Positions 1 to 12,035 are shown, counted from the first letter of the stretch. The stretch: 64,000 bases of DNA from Cristatella mucedo (GCA_009760855.2 WPIO01000012.1:2450001-2514000); one strand, 5' to 3'. Notes: generated by a model not told the origin, from the letters alone. Made by a program: numbers and translations.

Positions 1-111
1 GGGAGCATGGAGGAAACTGCAGCAAATTAATCAATATATTCTGTCTCAGGATTGCACAGGCCGATAGACAAGCAGTCAAGCAGTCAGTAAGCTATGGTAG
101 TTAAGCAGGAA

Positions 112-425
112 ATATCACGTAGACATGGACCCATTACGTAATGTGTAATGTAATGTAATGTATCTCCGTTAGTAACTCCACAAAGTCATAAAGACCATGC
201 GGGTGTTACGCAGGAGAGTTTTGTATAGCGCACTCACAGCCTAAGCGGCTTTCGGTACGCATTCGGTAGCCAACAGACTTCGTCTCACGAAACAAAGAGA
301 AAGTGGGAAGCATAGCAGAGTCAGGAGAGCAGTTGAGGTAGTGAGTAGCATAGAAGTAGCAGTTCAGGACCGCTGAAAAAGATGTGCCATAGTCGGCAGT
401 TGGAGAGTAGTTGTCCCATTAGGGT
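112..425 (-). mobile_element. LINE-B 3' end with pentanucleotide tail
   Basis: The plus strand shows repeated TAATG units (138-166) followed by a stretch shared with 56082-56340 (cctaagcggctttcggtacg, then cattcggtagccaacagac). On the minus strand this is the 3' UTR of a second LINE family ending in (CATTA)n. No coding part is left here. Confidence 0.7.
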
Positions 426-616
426 GTTTAATCCCTGTCTTAGCAGGCCCATATTAACATTAACGCCTCGATAAAATATTCCCACTTGACGGTGAAGTCT
501 AGTTTTTTATTGATCACCCACCGTAAGATAAAAGCTGGCTCCCCGAGGGAATGGACAACAGAACCACTCGGATAAAGGTGTGAATAGACGGTACTTCGCA
601 GCCATTGCAGACCTAC

Positions 617-689
617 CTTTTAAAATATCCAGGGTCTCGGAGACATTCATGTTGGGTCTTGCTTCACCACTGAAATTCCCGTACTCCCC
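617..689 (-). CDS. M6: Candidate cytoplasmic-tail exon of the M6-like gene
   Basis: A 73-base open segment on the minus strand has a TTATAG acceptor on its 5' side and an AAAAG/GTAGGT donor. It starts in phase 0, which fits the phase 0 end of the TM4 exon at 5283, and ends in phase 1. It would encode 24 hydrophilic residues beginning GEYGNFSGEARP, suitable for a short tail after the fourth membrane segment. The gene would then continue beyond the left edge of the window. I recognise no family motif in so short a peptide. The call rests on splice signals, phase and composition only, and a chance match is quite possible. Confidence 0.33.
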
Positions 690-1635
690 CTATAAGCTCG
701 CTATGGCAACAACAAGTAAATATGCAGGCTGGAGGCTTAGTCGTCCTTCGTGGTTCAGTTAAGCCAGTGGGGCTAACCTCAAATGGGCTCATGTAGATAA
801 ACCTCGAGCGATAAAATGTATATTGACAAACCATCCAAATCGGCTCATCTCAGCCACTCGATAGCGACAAGAAACGCTGCAGTTGGGCTGCAGTCTCAGA
901 AAAGCATAGCTGCCGAAGGTCACAGCAGCTATGCTACTTGTCGTCCTACTCTGTACATTGCTGACGGCAGCACATGAAAAGCAATTGGAGGCCCGGCATC
1001 AGCAAAGGGAATCGTGTGATCACGTGAATCGTGTGAAAATCTTTTCTCATGCTAAGGGTTGATGCCAGAAGTCAGCAAGATGGTGAGTGGGTAATCTTTA
1101 TGTGGCTGTCTCTGCTGAGTAACCTTGAGCCGGGTACCGACAATTAACAGCATTGTGCAGTTGTGGCAGCGTTGCCCAATCTGGCTAGCCAGCACGCGAA
1201 TGGCATAAACGCGCGAATAAACTAACGTGATTTTGAAGGATAAAAAATCAGTGCTAGCGGGAGATTGGTCTATACAGAGCCAGATAGCCAGCGATAAAGA
1301 AATAACCACAAGGAAAAAAGTAGCCTGTGCAGATACAGGAAAGAACAAATAGAGGGTGCTTCGTTAGAGAATACAGCCTAGTCAGGCCGTTACACTTTGT
1401 GATAAAGCGAGCAAGCAAAAAGTACGAAAAAGAGACCGGAAAAATATAGGAAATGGCAGTATACACTGAGAGATAATGGCAGCTGTTTCAAGTTACTTAA
1501 TGCTGAATAGTCCCTCAGACGGCGGGAGCCTCAGCTATCAAGAAGGCTATTAAACTACGCCGTGTGAAACAATAAGGCCCAGATCCTCGGATCTTTGAGC
1601 ATCCTGTCTGCGTAGAACTTTGCATGCATGTGTGC
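690..1635. other. No gene seen
   Basis: Moderate-GC sequence between the candidate tail exon and the LINE-B copy. Short frames only. I see no splice-bounded exon in it. Confidence 0.6.
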
Positions 1636-2340
1636 ATCTCTCCGTTAGTAACTTTGTAAAGCTACAAGCATCAAGTGGGATTACACAGGTGAGTCGCGCA
1701 TAGTGCACTTAAAGTATAAGCGTGTTTCGGTAGGTATTCAGTAGCCAGATGACTTCACCTCATGCAATCAGGAGAAAGTGAGAACATTGTTGATTCATAT
1801 GATCAGTTGATGCTGTAAGTAGCATGAAAGGATCAGCTCAGGAGGGCTGAAAACAATGTGCCATAGTCGTTCGGTCGCAGTAGAAAAGGTGTGGTTGCGT
1901 CAGAATTGCAGAAGAGTTGAAAAACTCAGCACCTGACAGGCAAAAAATTTTATCGCCTTTGGTCTTTGGCAGAAGAATTTTAAAGCTAGGTTTCTTACCA
2001 TAGTGGGTTTGAAGACAAGCGGCAGCTGAGACTGGTGCAGCAGCTCAGCAAGGTATGACGGAGCCAGGCCGCGACAGACCTTGTGGGTCAGCATACGAAC
2101 TTCCTACGTACCCACAGATCAACCGGCAGCCATCCAAGCTCTTTCAGCAATAGAGACACATGATCAAATATCCGGGATTTGTAAAAAGGCTTTGAAGCAA
2201 TATTTATCACGTGCTGCACTGGCCTAGTGGCTTTTTTCTGTCGCCCAGCCGAAAGCGAGTTAAAATAATCTAGCTGAGTCAGAGCCAAGGAACTAGTTAA
2301 TTTGTTTCCAAACCACCGTAAAAGACGGCTCCTAATCTTA
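1636..2340 (-). mobile_element. LINE-B copy with C-terminal RT remains
   Basis: The minus strand encodes, across frame breaks, LTSSLALTQLDYFNSL, FDHVSLLLKELGWLPV and KVCRGLAPSYLAELLH. These are the conserved C-terminal blocks of CR1/Rex-type reverse transcriptases, followed by the LINE-B 3' UTR. The catalytic core is absent. Sequence blocks differ clearly from LINE-A. Confidence 0.8.
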
Positions 2341-2362
2341 GATGGGGATCTGACTTGACAAT

Positions 2363-2670
2363 AACAATAATAATAATACACTTGATAAAGCGTCCTCAGA
2401 GAACCCATTCTCTTCCTAGGTGCTTTACATTTTCTGCACAGGAAAAGCGATCGAAAGGTGAGTGGTAGCATGCTTGATAAACATGAATAACATGGTTAGG
2501 GATGACATGCACAGGGTCAGCATGCAAATATGGTTACTTCTTTCATGTAGAAAATTTACAGTCATTTTTGCTTTCCCCCCCCCCCAGCCATCTAGTAAGT
2601 AGCTCCGGCCCTGAGTTGTCAGTGGCAAGTAGCGTTCCACAGGGAGTGAAGACATGGACCCCATGAACAT
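2363..2670 (-). mobile_element. LINE-A 3' tail fragment
   Basis: (AAT)n, CACTTGATAAAGCG, the hairpin and the beginning of the LINE-A 3' UTR (tgaataacatggttaggg) are recognisable on the minus strand to about 2535. The match fades towards 2670. It abuts the LINE-B fragment at 1636-2340. Confidence 0.75.
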
Positions 2671-2976
2671 AGATTATATTTGAGGTCTAAAGCTAGTGAC
2701 GTCTGGCTGAAAATGGCAGAAGTGATAACGAGCAGACGTCGGCCACAGGCTGCCTCTAGCAGAACACGACGTGTGACCTGCATTGATGAGCTAAAGTAAT
2801 GAGCTTCGCCTAAAGGTCTTGCGAGGTCACTGCATATCTTAGGAACATTCTAACACACGGAGAGATTACACCTGGAAATTATTCTGAAATTAAAAGGGCT
2901 GATGTTTGGAGAGGCTCTTGAGTGGCGGGCTATGATTAACAGCGTACAAAAGAGCTTGTGGTGAAAGCTCCTAACA

Positions 2977-3092
<116 letters not shown>

Positions 3093-4004
3093 GTCACCTC
3101 TTATTGCGTTAAAGTAGGCTATTGTACTTACGAACTGCTTCAGATTAATGAATTAGCTTAGAGGCTTCAAAGGCAAATCCCTAGGCGATTAGAACGTGGC
3201 TTGCACTTTACTCTTATGTTGGTTCTACTAACCACAAGGAGTAGGTTCGCTATACCGCGAAGCTGGTAAGTTTAAAACAACCAAGCTAGTGGAAAGCCCC
3301 CTTTGCGTTCTCAAAGTGCAATCGCATTCACACAGTGCAATCGCTTCCGGTAACAAAGAGAGACGTCTGCTTGACGTCGGCAATCGCATGGGATCCTCAA
3401 GCGCGACACGGACTTGAGGAACTCGTACTAACTCGTACTGACTTCAACGAGCGATTTAATGAAGCGAAATCCGATCGGATTCCGCAGCTAATGACTGGCC
3501 TGCTGCCGAAGCACGTGTCGCCCCTATCGATCGCGACATTTCCGATCCTGGTGCTGATCGTGACCGTCTCTGTAAAGCATCGGGCTAGCTGGATGACACT
3601 TTCTTTCAACAGTCGCCCATCAGCACGCTTGACAGCAGCCTTATGGACACGTTCGTCGTTGGGTCTCGAGCTTATATCCCCAAACAATTAGACCTCAGGT
3701 CGTCGAAGCGATAAAAGTAGACATCTGTCGGCGACCTCCTGAGTGCACCGGTCGGCGAAGCGGTGCATTGCTGCCTGGCGCTCGTCCCCTCGAGCCAGCC
3801 AGCTAATTAGTTCACCAGCACGCCGGCCGTTCTAGCGTCGCTCGCTTGCGCTTTATCGCTTCGTCGCCGACGATAGCGATCGTGCTAAGGAAGGTGGCAA
3901 GCTGCTAGTCTGTCGAAGCGGTCGGCAGCGTTCGGGCTGGCGACTCGCTGATCCGCCCATCCCCCCACCCGCCTATCGCCTGCAGAGCTATCCCGCCTTC
4001 CCAA

Positions 4005-4085
4005 ATGAAAAGTGCCTGGAAAGAGATTGAGTTCTCTAAGGACGCTTTATCAAGTGCGTTATTATTATAATTAAATCATTATTCC
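4005..4085 (+). repeat. LINE-A tail remnant
   Basis: Only the terminal hairpin region (AAAGAGATTGAGTTCTCT) and a short (ATT)n survive, typical of a severely 5'-truncated insertion. Confidence 0.75.
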
Positions 4086-4655
4086 TAGACCGAGTGCCGA
4101 GCGCCCAGTGCTCGAGGGCTACGAGACGAGTCGCTGCCGCGCACCCTGCTCGCCTGGCGAACTGCTGACCTACAGCCTTCGGCACCTACAACAGCTGACC
4201 TACAGCCCTCGAGCGGCAGCGCTACGCGTGCTGCAGCCGGATGAAGCTCGCAGGGGGGGGGGAGGGGGCGAATGTTTAGGCACTAACGAAAACTTTATTT
4301 ACTGAGGACAGCGACATGCGCGGTCGAGTAGAGTCGCCAACGGGAGCGTCCTGAGCGACCATCAAGAGCGCTCGAGACCGCACACAGCACGCACGCACGC
4401 ACGCACGCCGAGCTTGAAGGAACATTTCTCAGGCTAAAACAGAACAGCTTCCGTGGCTTTAAAAAATGGCCGCGCTTAAGAATCCAGCCTTCGCTGGGAC
4501 CTGGCGCACAGTGACTGCGCTCGCCCGGTCGACAGCTATCGGTCTGCTACATCGTCGAATCGCGAAGAGAATCGCGGGGCAGAGCAGAGCAGAGCAAAGT
4601 AGAACACAGCGCTGGGCTGGCAGAGCATAGGCCCGCGGCGGCGGCGGAGCGCGAG

Positions 4656-4745
4656 GCCCTCTCGTATCCGGGCCGCCATGCTTGATCAGCAGCGAACGCC
4701 GCCCTCTCGTATCCGGGCCGCCATGCTTGATCCGCAGCGAACGCT
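4656..4745. repeat. 45-base tandem duplication
   Basis: Two copies of a unit beginning GCCCTCTCGTATCCGGGCCG, differing at about one base near the end. Confidence 0.9.
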
Positions 4746-5282
4746 CAGCGATAGTAGGCGGCCACTCCAAGAAGAGAGCGCGGCAGTTGCTCTGACACAG
4801 TCTGCGGGCGACGAGCGGCGTCACATGGCCGTGTCACCTAGATCACCGGCGCCTGCTCGCCGCGTCGACGAACCGCCAGCTGAATTGTAGGTCTCGTACC
4901 TGGTCTCTTTAAGGTGGCGGATGTTGGCGCTGACGTTCACCAGGAATGCGGCCTACAATTAATTTTCGTGCATTCAAAGCAATCCAGTCTGAATGCCGAC
5001 GGATAGGTAAAAAGAAATCGAGCTGCAGTCTCAGGTCTTCCAAGCCAATAGCGGTTGACCATCTACCGACTCTTTGACTCTTAGCCACAGCAGCGGCAGC
5101 GTTGGTTAACGCGGCCAGAGTAAAAAGTTGTCTGCGAAAACGCGATACTCAACGCCGTTCGGCGAGCGAGCGAGCGAGCGAAGGCGGCGACCATTCTTCC
5201 GAGCTTGCGCCCAGCTGCGTCGGACCAGACGCGCCCCCCCCCCCCGCCGCGGCCGCCGCAGCAGCAGCAGCCAACGACCTAC

Positions 5283-5416
5283 CATGGACATCTGGACGAC
5301 GAAGGCGAAGGCCAAGCAGATGGCGAGCGTCACAAGCGCCTCGTTCGCAAGGTCCAGCAGACTGTCGGCTTCGTTCTCGGGTTTGCACGACGTCTGGCTC
5401 TCGCTTGGCTTGAATC
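5283..5416 (-). CDS. M6: M6-like exon 5: second extracellular loop and TM4
   Basis: The exon encodes residues 545-588 of the long model. It starts with the end of the second extracellular loop (FKPSESQTSC...), then an acidic stretch, then a hydrophobic segment of about 20 residues (ALVTLAICLAFAFVVQMSM). The acceptor CCTCATAG/GA gives phase 1, which fits the exon at 6248-6371, and the split codon makes Gly. The donor is ATG/GTAGGT, phase 0. A run of about 18 C on the minus strand lies some 55-75 bases upstream of the acceptor. If the donor is skipped, the frame runs on through GRWLLLL and a very basic Arg-rich tail to a stop at 5106, so a read-through isoform is possible. The loop has one Cys here and one in the previous exon. 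Vertebrate PLP/M6 has four in this loop, so the disulphide pattern is simpler. Confidence 0.62.
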
Positions 5417-6083
5417 CTATGAGGACGAATGGCTCGACGCATTTTCACGTTCGGATTGCGTGGCCGAGAGCGGGGGGGGGGGGGGGGGAGTTGGGGTGGG
5501 GTGGGTAGGGTAGGGGGTGGGACGGCGGCTGCTTTGGCCTGAGCCGCCCACTCCACGCTCCACCAACCCCCCCCCCCGTGAGGTTGTACTGCTACTGCTA
5601 GGCGCCACTCGGAGACGCAGCGAAGGAAGCAAGCCCTCTGCAGCCGCTTCTCGACCGACCGCCCGCCCGTCCGTCCGCCCGCCGAAGCTCTGATGGGCTC
5701 TTGATTCGATACTTTGATACTTGATTCGATATCTCGGACTTCGGCTCGGCCGTGAAGCGCCGAGAGAACTGAGAGCCCGAGGCAGCAAGGACGACCGCAG
5801 CGTCGTAATTTTCCCGCTGAAACTTTCCTCGGCGGCCAACAAGACAGCGGATAAAACTGAGGTGGGGAACTAGTAATGGTACTTCACGGCTGAATTGGCA
5901 ACTGTGCCGACGAAGGCAGCACTAAGTTTAACCCTAGCGACCCGGGGGAGATCATGTAGTATGGACCGAGACGGCTGTATCGTGCGGTGGAGGCTGCACG
6001 TGCTCGGCTGAGCAGGACGTCGAACATCCGTCCAAGACTCTCGCCCTATACATTCGCGTCTGGCTGGCATAGGTCCATACGTT

Positions 6084-6165
6084 CATGGCCGGCAAGGCCA
6101 AGGTTGGCAAGGCCAAGGTCGGAAACACCAAGGTCGGAAACACCAAGGTCGGTAAGGCCAAGCGT
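6084..6165. repeat. 15-base minisatellite beside M6 exon 4
   Basis: Five units of the type GGCAAGGCCAAGGTC / GGAAACACCAAGGTC, about 85 bases downstream of the TM3 exon donor on the transcript. Confidence 0.85.
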
Positions 6166-6247
6166 TCGAGTTGCCGCCAGCAGTTCGCTTTTATCGTCTG
6201 TTCCACATCGATAAGACTTTCAAGCAATATCAACATGTCGAACTTAC

Positions 6248-6371
6248 CTAGAATTTCTAGCAGGATGCACTGTCTACTGAAGTCGAGGAGGCCGATGATG
6301 GTCATAGGAATCATGAGAGCAGCGCATATACAAGACCAAATGGCGACAGCAATGTAGCACAACATCAGTAC
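6248..6371 (-). CDS. M6: M6-like exon 4: TM3 and start of second extracellular loop
   Basis: The exon encodes residues 503-544 of the long model. It begins directly with a membrane segment (VLMLCYIAVAIWSCICAALM) and runs into the second extracellular loop with one Cys (FSRQC). The acceptor is TTACAG/GTA in phase 0 and the donor CTAG/GTAAGT in phase 1, both strong. The intron just before TM3 comes straight after the Gly-Arg-Cys motif of the previous exon, the position I recall for vertebrate GPM6 genes. The neighbouring exon towards the 3' end is only about 0.8 kb away, the shortest intron of the gene. Confidence 0.72.
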
Positions 6372-6835
6372 CTGTAACGACGTAGAACGAGGCCAGCTAC
6401 GCTGACGCATACAAGCTTCAGCTCTGCGGAATAGCCGTAGCGCCTTCCTATATTCCGTTCAAACTGCTGTAAGATCATCTCACTGCTGGACGGGGGGGGG
6501 CTGGGTAGCTCTGTCGTCCCTGCGACTAGAGAAATAACTATCTCGCGACGACAATAATACAAATATTTCAATATATACGTATTTAGTGTGTGTGCGTGCG
6601 TCCGCGCGCGCTCGCGCGCGCGCGTGTGTGTGTAAGGATGTGGGAGCAGTCGTGCACGCCAGAAGACCTTGCAGACAATGCGGCTGTTTATTATACATCT
6701 CAGGAAGCCAGGCCGAAGCTAGTAGCAATGATCGCTATCCCCGGAGTTTATGATCGGGTCCGTGTTCTCCGGCGGAGACTTCCACCGCAAGAGAAAGTTA
6801 CCATAGAGTGACTTTCGGACCGAACAATAGTAAAC

Positions 6836-6905
6836 CATTTATATAGCACTCTCAGAGAAAACCTCTTTCTCGGCACTTCACATGTGTGCTGAAAAGGAAG
6901 CATAT
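6836..6905 (-). repeat. LINE-A-like tail remnant
   Basis: The diverged tail hairpin on the minus strand (GTGCCGAGAAAGAGG... AGTGCTATATAAA) lacks (ATT)n. It could equally be a SINE-A tail. Confidence 0.55.
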
Positions 6906-7204
6906 TAATTGGTTTTACACACCGTGCAGCTTCAGAACCCAGAGGCATTCAAATGGAAATTTACTCGGACGGAATAAAGGCTATGGGTAATGAATGGGTA
7001 CTCTGCTTCTGTTTAAATATTGTCAAATCAGCACATGACGTGAATCAGTCGGCTATAAGTTCCAGGCTTTTGGACGCCGCCAATAGACTGAAGCTAGTTA
7101 ATGGCACAACCAAGCAACCAGAGTCAGATGAGCACGCGATGCGACTGAAGGCCCGATAAGAAAGCAATTCAGATAGCCGGAGCAAGAGGATAGAAGTAGA
7201 TATA

Positions 7205-7494
7205 CCAAGTCTTAAAACTTAAAAACACACCTATTTAGGACAGCATTTAGTGGGTCCCTGTGATTCGTCCTTCATGTGCTTATGCGTGCTGACACTGTGC
7301 ATGCTGCCACTAACCACATTTGCATACTGACCCTGTGCGTGTCACCCCTAACCATGTTATTCATTTTGTTTGTTTGTCAAGCATGATATTGCTCACCATT
7401 CAATTGCATTTCCCTTTGCAGCAAATGTAAAGCGCCTAGAGAGAGATTGAGTCCTCTGAGGGTGCTTTATCAAGTGCATTATTATTATTATTAA
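7205..7494 (+). mobile_element. LINE-A 3' fragment
   Basis: The last codons of ORF2 (TYLFRTAFSG-like), the 3' UTR, the tail hairpin and (ATT)n are visible. An inverted tail piece with (AAT)n and CACTTGATAAAG lies at 7547-7583, making two short tails face each other within 100 bases. Both are in an M6 intron upstream of neither exon by less than 0.8 kb. Confidence 0.85.
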
Positions 7495-7947
7495 GTCAAT
7501 GTACGGCTTGGTGGGGAGCCAGTGGAGATTGGTGAGAAATGGTGTAATAATAATAATAATAATAATACACTTGATAAAGTGCGAGAGAGGTAGTTCCTTT
7601 GTGGGGCTGGCTATGAAGGTCTATGCCAATGGGGGGAGGGAGAGTGATCGATTTTGCCTGCTGCAGGTAATCCTTTTCCTCTGCGGTAGCTCGCGGCAAA
7701 CGTGCAGCCCGCACCAGCTATAGGGCTCCTGCAGCAAGGGGTGCTGTGGGGCTCAGGGGAGCGGGCATCAATGAGCTTGGGTGGGATGCCCATGCCTGGG
7801 TCTCGGCCATCGCGGGTGACCCAGAGCCCCCTTCCTGTACAATCGTCGGCTGAGAGGTCACGGAGTCGGCTGCCGAGGGCCGCACTATTTATCACTCATC
7901 CCTATTGTTTGTACGACCGGACCGGCAGAGAAGCAGCCTGGTTTGAC

Positions 7948-8062
7948 CCAGAGGCAAGGTGCTCGACTTACGCGAGATCGTGAGTTCGAGCCCTTCGACA
8001 TACGCTGAATAGGTATCGAGATCTACAGGCGCTATACAATGAATTATGCTATTAATCTTTAT
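7948..8062 (+). mobile_element. SINE-A copy
   Basis: A tRNA-like head with an A-box-like GGCAAGGTGCTCGAC and a B-box-like GTGAGTTCGAGCCC is followed by a tail resembling GAATAGGTATCGAGATCTAC then GGCGCTATACAATGAATTATG. It is diverged. Confidence 0.65.
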
Positions 8063-8810
8063 TAGTGCCGGAGCTACGCGCAGCTCATTAACGGATATGA
8101 AAAGTGGGCAATTATATCGATCAATTAATCTTGATTGCGGTTAGATGCCGGAATCGGTAGCAGTATAGCCAAGCTGTCGGGCGTGCGGCAATGCTTAAGT
8201 TATGACCCACTGGGAGCCTACCATGCCCAGCTCGAGGCAGAACGTGGCAGCACCAAGGTATTACGCCGCTGACCTTTAAAACTTGATCACTTAGTGTAGA
8301 GAGTCTTGGTATTCAGCTACTAGCAGCTTCAAGACCCTACATGGGCACAGTAAGCAATCGGTAGAGTTAGCGCTGCGGGCGGTTCGATTTGGGTGGGAAA
8401 GTGGTCGGCAACACACTGAAGGCGAATTGCGAATTTCGTGGCTTATCGAGGATAAGCACAACTTCTCATATTTTCATATTCTCATACCTGGGAAGCGTTC
8501 ACACAACGAATTGCAGTCGTTCCAGCCAGCGTTCCAAAGGGTTAACCTTTTCTGTCCCTCCGCGAAATTTGACACCGAATCTTCTCCAAGCGGCTCAGTG
8601 AACTCAGTGAAGCTCATTAACCGCTCGACCTTCAGCAGCAGCCAGCACCACCCGTTCAGCACCCAGCCACCGCTTGATAACACCTAGGGCATTCCCCCAC
8701 TAGTGGCGATTCCACTAATGCAAACGGCTCAGAGGCTACGGCTGTGTGGCCATTTGTGAATGCATCCAAGCGGCTGATTCAGCAGCAGAATTTACGCACA
8801 CACACACACA

Positions 8811-8871
<61 letters not shown>

Positions 8872-11488
8872 TAGCAAATGACCTTAAACTTTTAGTTTGC
8901 TGCACTCGGTGTCTCGGAGCCACGAACAATAGTAAATATCAGTTGCCTCAGCTGGAAAAACCGATCACACTCTCACAAACATTTTGCCAGCAGCTCGGAT
9001 GAATGTTTGGTCACTGATTGCTTGTTGTGAGAATGCAGCAAAAACGTGATTCGAACAGTAAATAGAGTATTTTATTACGGCTTCATCATCAAGTTAAACG
9101 TTGGTTTTGCGACGGTCCGATCACTCTCCTGCAGAGTGCACCAACAGGAGCTAACAAATCGCCATTCAAAGCCCGGCACTTTGAAGTCAGTGTTTCACCC
9201 TTTTTTTTTATTGAGCCGTATTGCGGAAAACTTGTTACATAGGAATTATGGGACAACCAATCAGCATTACTTAATACGGAGAATGTGTGAAGAAACTATG
9301 CTGCGTCCAATCAACAGTGCTATGAAAGGTGTTGGGGCAGTCACAATTTAACCTTGACTGTGATAACTTCAATCAGAAGGCAAAATGGATAACTCTATCC
9401 GTGGCATCCCATCTGGCATATTTCTTATGGCCCCGTCGACCGTTTGTAACAAGGAAGTCAACAAAGACTCATCAAGCTTGGTGTGTGGAGCATATCTCCA
9501 ATTAAGAGCACCACCAAGTCTCGCTATTAGAACCAGCATTGAAAAGAAAGCTGGGATCTGCTGCTCTTAAGCAATCGGACGAAAAGAAACGCAAAGCTGA
9601 GTGGGTGCGGCTGGACAGGAGTGACGAAGGATGCCAGCAAATCAGCAAGAATAACTCTAAGGCTAATGCAGATGTAGTCTGAAAAAGAACCTATGCAGTG
9701 GCCAGCTGCCCTCCTGGTTGAAAGTCTGTGGTAGCTAGATGCCATTTGCTGTTCGGCAAAGAGTAGCAGAAAGTGTAACTACGCTACTGGTCACGAGAAA
9801 AGGTTCAAGATAGCCTGTGAGCAAGAGTGAACGTGCAAGCTTCGTCTGAGAGCCTGCTGCAGGCCACACAGAGCATACCTGTCAAGACTCCTCTGGCCAC
9901 CGGCAAAGCCTGCTGCTGCCGGCGGTCCAGGCGATTGTTCCTGGTCACACCTGGTCTCAGCCAGGCTCGGGTCAGGCCTTAGTTCCCTGCTGGTGCACTA
10001 ATGGAGCATTATCCCACAATCGATACCCGATTTCCTCTGGTTTTGTGGAGGAAAAATATTCCCGTGTCACTGGGCACATGGAAGGCGAAGCAGCATTCGG
10101 AAGAGAGCTGAACGAATGAGAGAAGAGAAAGAGCCGGGATGATCGGCAATACAGCTGCAGCCGAGTCGTGTTTGCTCTCCTCGGTAGCTCAATTTGTCAC
10201 CTCGACTGCTTGCCTAGAGACGATTGGGCCTTGGCGAATTGTATACTGCAGGGACGTCGCCGTCTTGATCTGCGTCGGACAGCTGGCCGGCATTGACGTC
10301 AGCGAGCAGTGAAATCGGCAACAGCTTTGATTGGGCAAATGGTCGAAAGCGACTGCTTTCACAACTAGCATGTCAAAGTGCAAGGCGTCGGCTCATAGAC
10401 TGTGTAATCTAGGGCTGTCGTAGTGCACACGTGATTGCATGATCAAGCCCACGATCTGGTTCGCGATGAGCAAGCAACTTACCGGTGGGCTATGACTCAA
10501 TGACTCACACACGTATGCACACATGCATGCACATACCTAAGCTCATCGCTGCTACGGTTATATTATTGCACCTTAGCAGTGCCTCGGTGATACCCGGCCG
10601 AGAAGAGCTGTGGATCTGGTTATACTGACGCTCCTCGAGCGAGAGAAGAAAGAGACACTGCCAAGACAGAGATCTGTGCCGGATCCTGGGCTGCAATGTA
10701 ATGTGTTCGGGTGCTCCGCGTCCCCCTTCTCCATCTGAGCAGGTGGTCTGCCGTCCAAGCATGTACTACTTTTACACTTGCCATCTGAGCTCATTTATCT
10801 CATCGTGTCCTTGGAGGGTCGCACGCAGCCTGCTTCCAACCAGCTTGGCAGTAGCACTCAAGTCAGGAGCTGGCTTGCCCTGTCACCATCGGGGTTGCTG
10901 ACTGCTGTGAGCAATGACCAGCTTCGGTAACCGAAGCTCACACCGTGGCCAATGAAGAGATGCTGCCTCTGATATCCGGCTATCTAGGTAGCCTGTCTCA
11001 CCCGGCAGCCTCATCGCTAGGAGTAATGGGCAGGAGACACAGGTTGAGTAGTCTGAGAGCACTAAGCCGACTAATCTCTTGGCCGGTCAGCTACTGCTGG
11101 AGAAAAACCGGGCTTCAGCCTATTTGATGACCTGGCCCTTTGACCTCTTTTTGATTGGATGGACCTGGCAAGGTCAGGTCTCAGGCCCTTAGCAAAGTAT
11201 CACTGTCTTGGCCACACTTGCCTGCAGATGCCACGACAAAAGGCAAGGCACACAATGCTGGTGAAAAATTTGAGTAAAGAGCAAATGCTAGTGGGCAGCA
11301 GCAATCCACACTTTTTTTCAAAATCGAGGCTCGATGCTCTCGCAGGCAAGAGTGTGAGTTCGGTCAGCCAGGCTCTCCTCGGCGGCCCAGTCAGCTAGCT
11401 GGATGTGCCACAGGTCTGGCTGCTCAAGCGCCGAGGGCGCGCGCCAAACGAGGGGGGAGGGAGGGAGGCTATGCCCAGGATGACGTAC
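8063..11488. other. M6 intron between TM3 and TM2 exons, no gene seen
   Basis: Apart from the microsatellite at 8797 I see no repeat family or exon. A plus frame of 101 codons at 9046-9351 has no recognised motif. Confidence 0.55.
8797..8872. repeat. (CA)n(CG/CA)n(TA)n microsatellite
   Basis: CA units, a CACG-rich middle, more CA units and a short TA run. Confidence 0.95.
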
Positions 11489-11657
11489 CACGACATTGAT
11501 GCAGCGGCCCGTCTTGTTCTTGACTCTACTGTTGAATGAGTACCTGCTCATGCTCTCGGAGGAAAGCGTGGCCACGATCAAGAAGAAGATGCCAATGCAT
11601 ACGGTGATAATTCCGACAGTGACGATGCATATCTCGTCGATCCCCGGTGAGCCGAGC
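11489..11657 (-). CDS. M6: M6-like exon 3: TM2 and basic intracellular loop
   Basis: The exon encodes residues 446-502 of the long model: a short acidic stretch (SPGIDE), a membrane segment (ICIVTVGIITVCIGIFFLI), then SSES and a basic intracellular loop (SRVKNKTGRCINVV). It has a TTTTCAAG/G acceptor in phase 2 and a GTG/GTACGT donor in phase 0. The loop between TM2 and TM3, ending in Gly-Arg-Cys, is the clearest family signature in the gene. By the positive-inside rule its Lys and Arg residues put it in the cytosol, so the N- and C-termini are cytosolic too. The intron before it is 11.7 kb, the largest in the window. Confidence 0.72.
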
Positions 11658-11939
11658 CTTGAAAAGCAGCAAGCAAGTGCACATCAGGTCGGCATGCAAA
11701 CTACACTGCGGCTGCTGATTGTGCCACTCAAGCACGACGGCCTGCTGATTTAAATCCCGTGCAAAACTACTTCAACTGTCTGCTGCTGCTGAATATCAAA
11801 CGTCATCGAGCGGCTTCAACACCGAGGATGGCCACATTCGCATGTCTAGCCAGCGAAGGCATTCGCATGGGCATAGGTCGTATACTGCCTTTTTTGCGGC
11901 CTCAATCCCTGGCAGCGGAAAACCTGAGCTGCATTGCAG

Positions 11940-12035
11940 ATTATAATAACAATAACAATAATAATTGTAATAATGCACTTGATAAAGCGCTCTTGGAGAA
12001 CTCAATCTCTTTCTAGGCGCTTTACATTTGCAGAT
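11940..12035 (-). repeat. LINE-A tail remnant
   Basis: A degraded (AAT)n, CACTTGATAAAGCGC and the hairpin up to TTTACATTTGCA are present on the minus strand. Confidence 0.75.

Larger units (their letters stand above)
3093..5282. other. M6 intron, partly CpG-rich, no exon supported
   Basis: From about 3700 the DNA is CpG-rich, with ACGC and GCGA runs and the 45-base duplication. The 118-codon plus frame at 3335-3691 and the 96-codon minus frame opposite it overlap, and neither has recognisable content. Confidence 0.5.

Noticed and set aside
3335-3691. Overlapping 118- and 96-codon frames on opposite strands
   Set aside because: Neither has a recognisable motif or splice sites in the phase needed by the M6-like gene.
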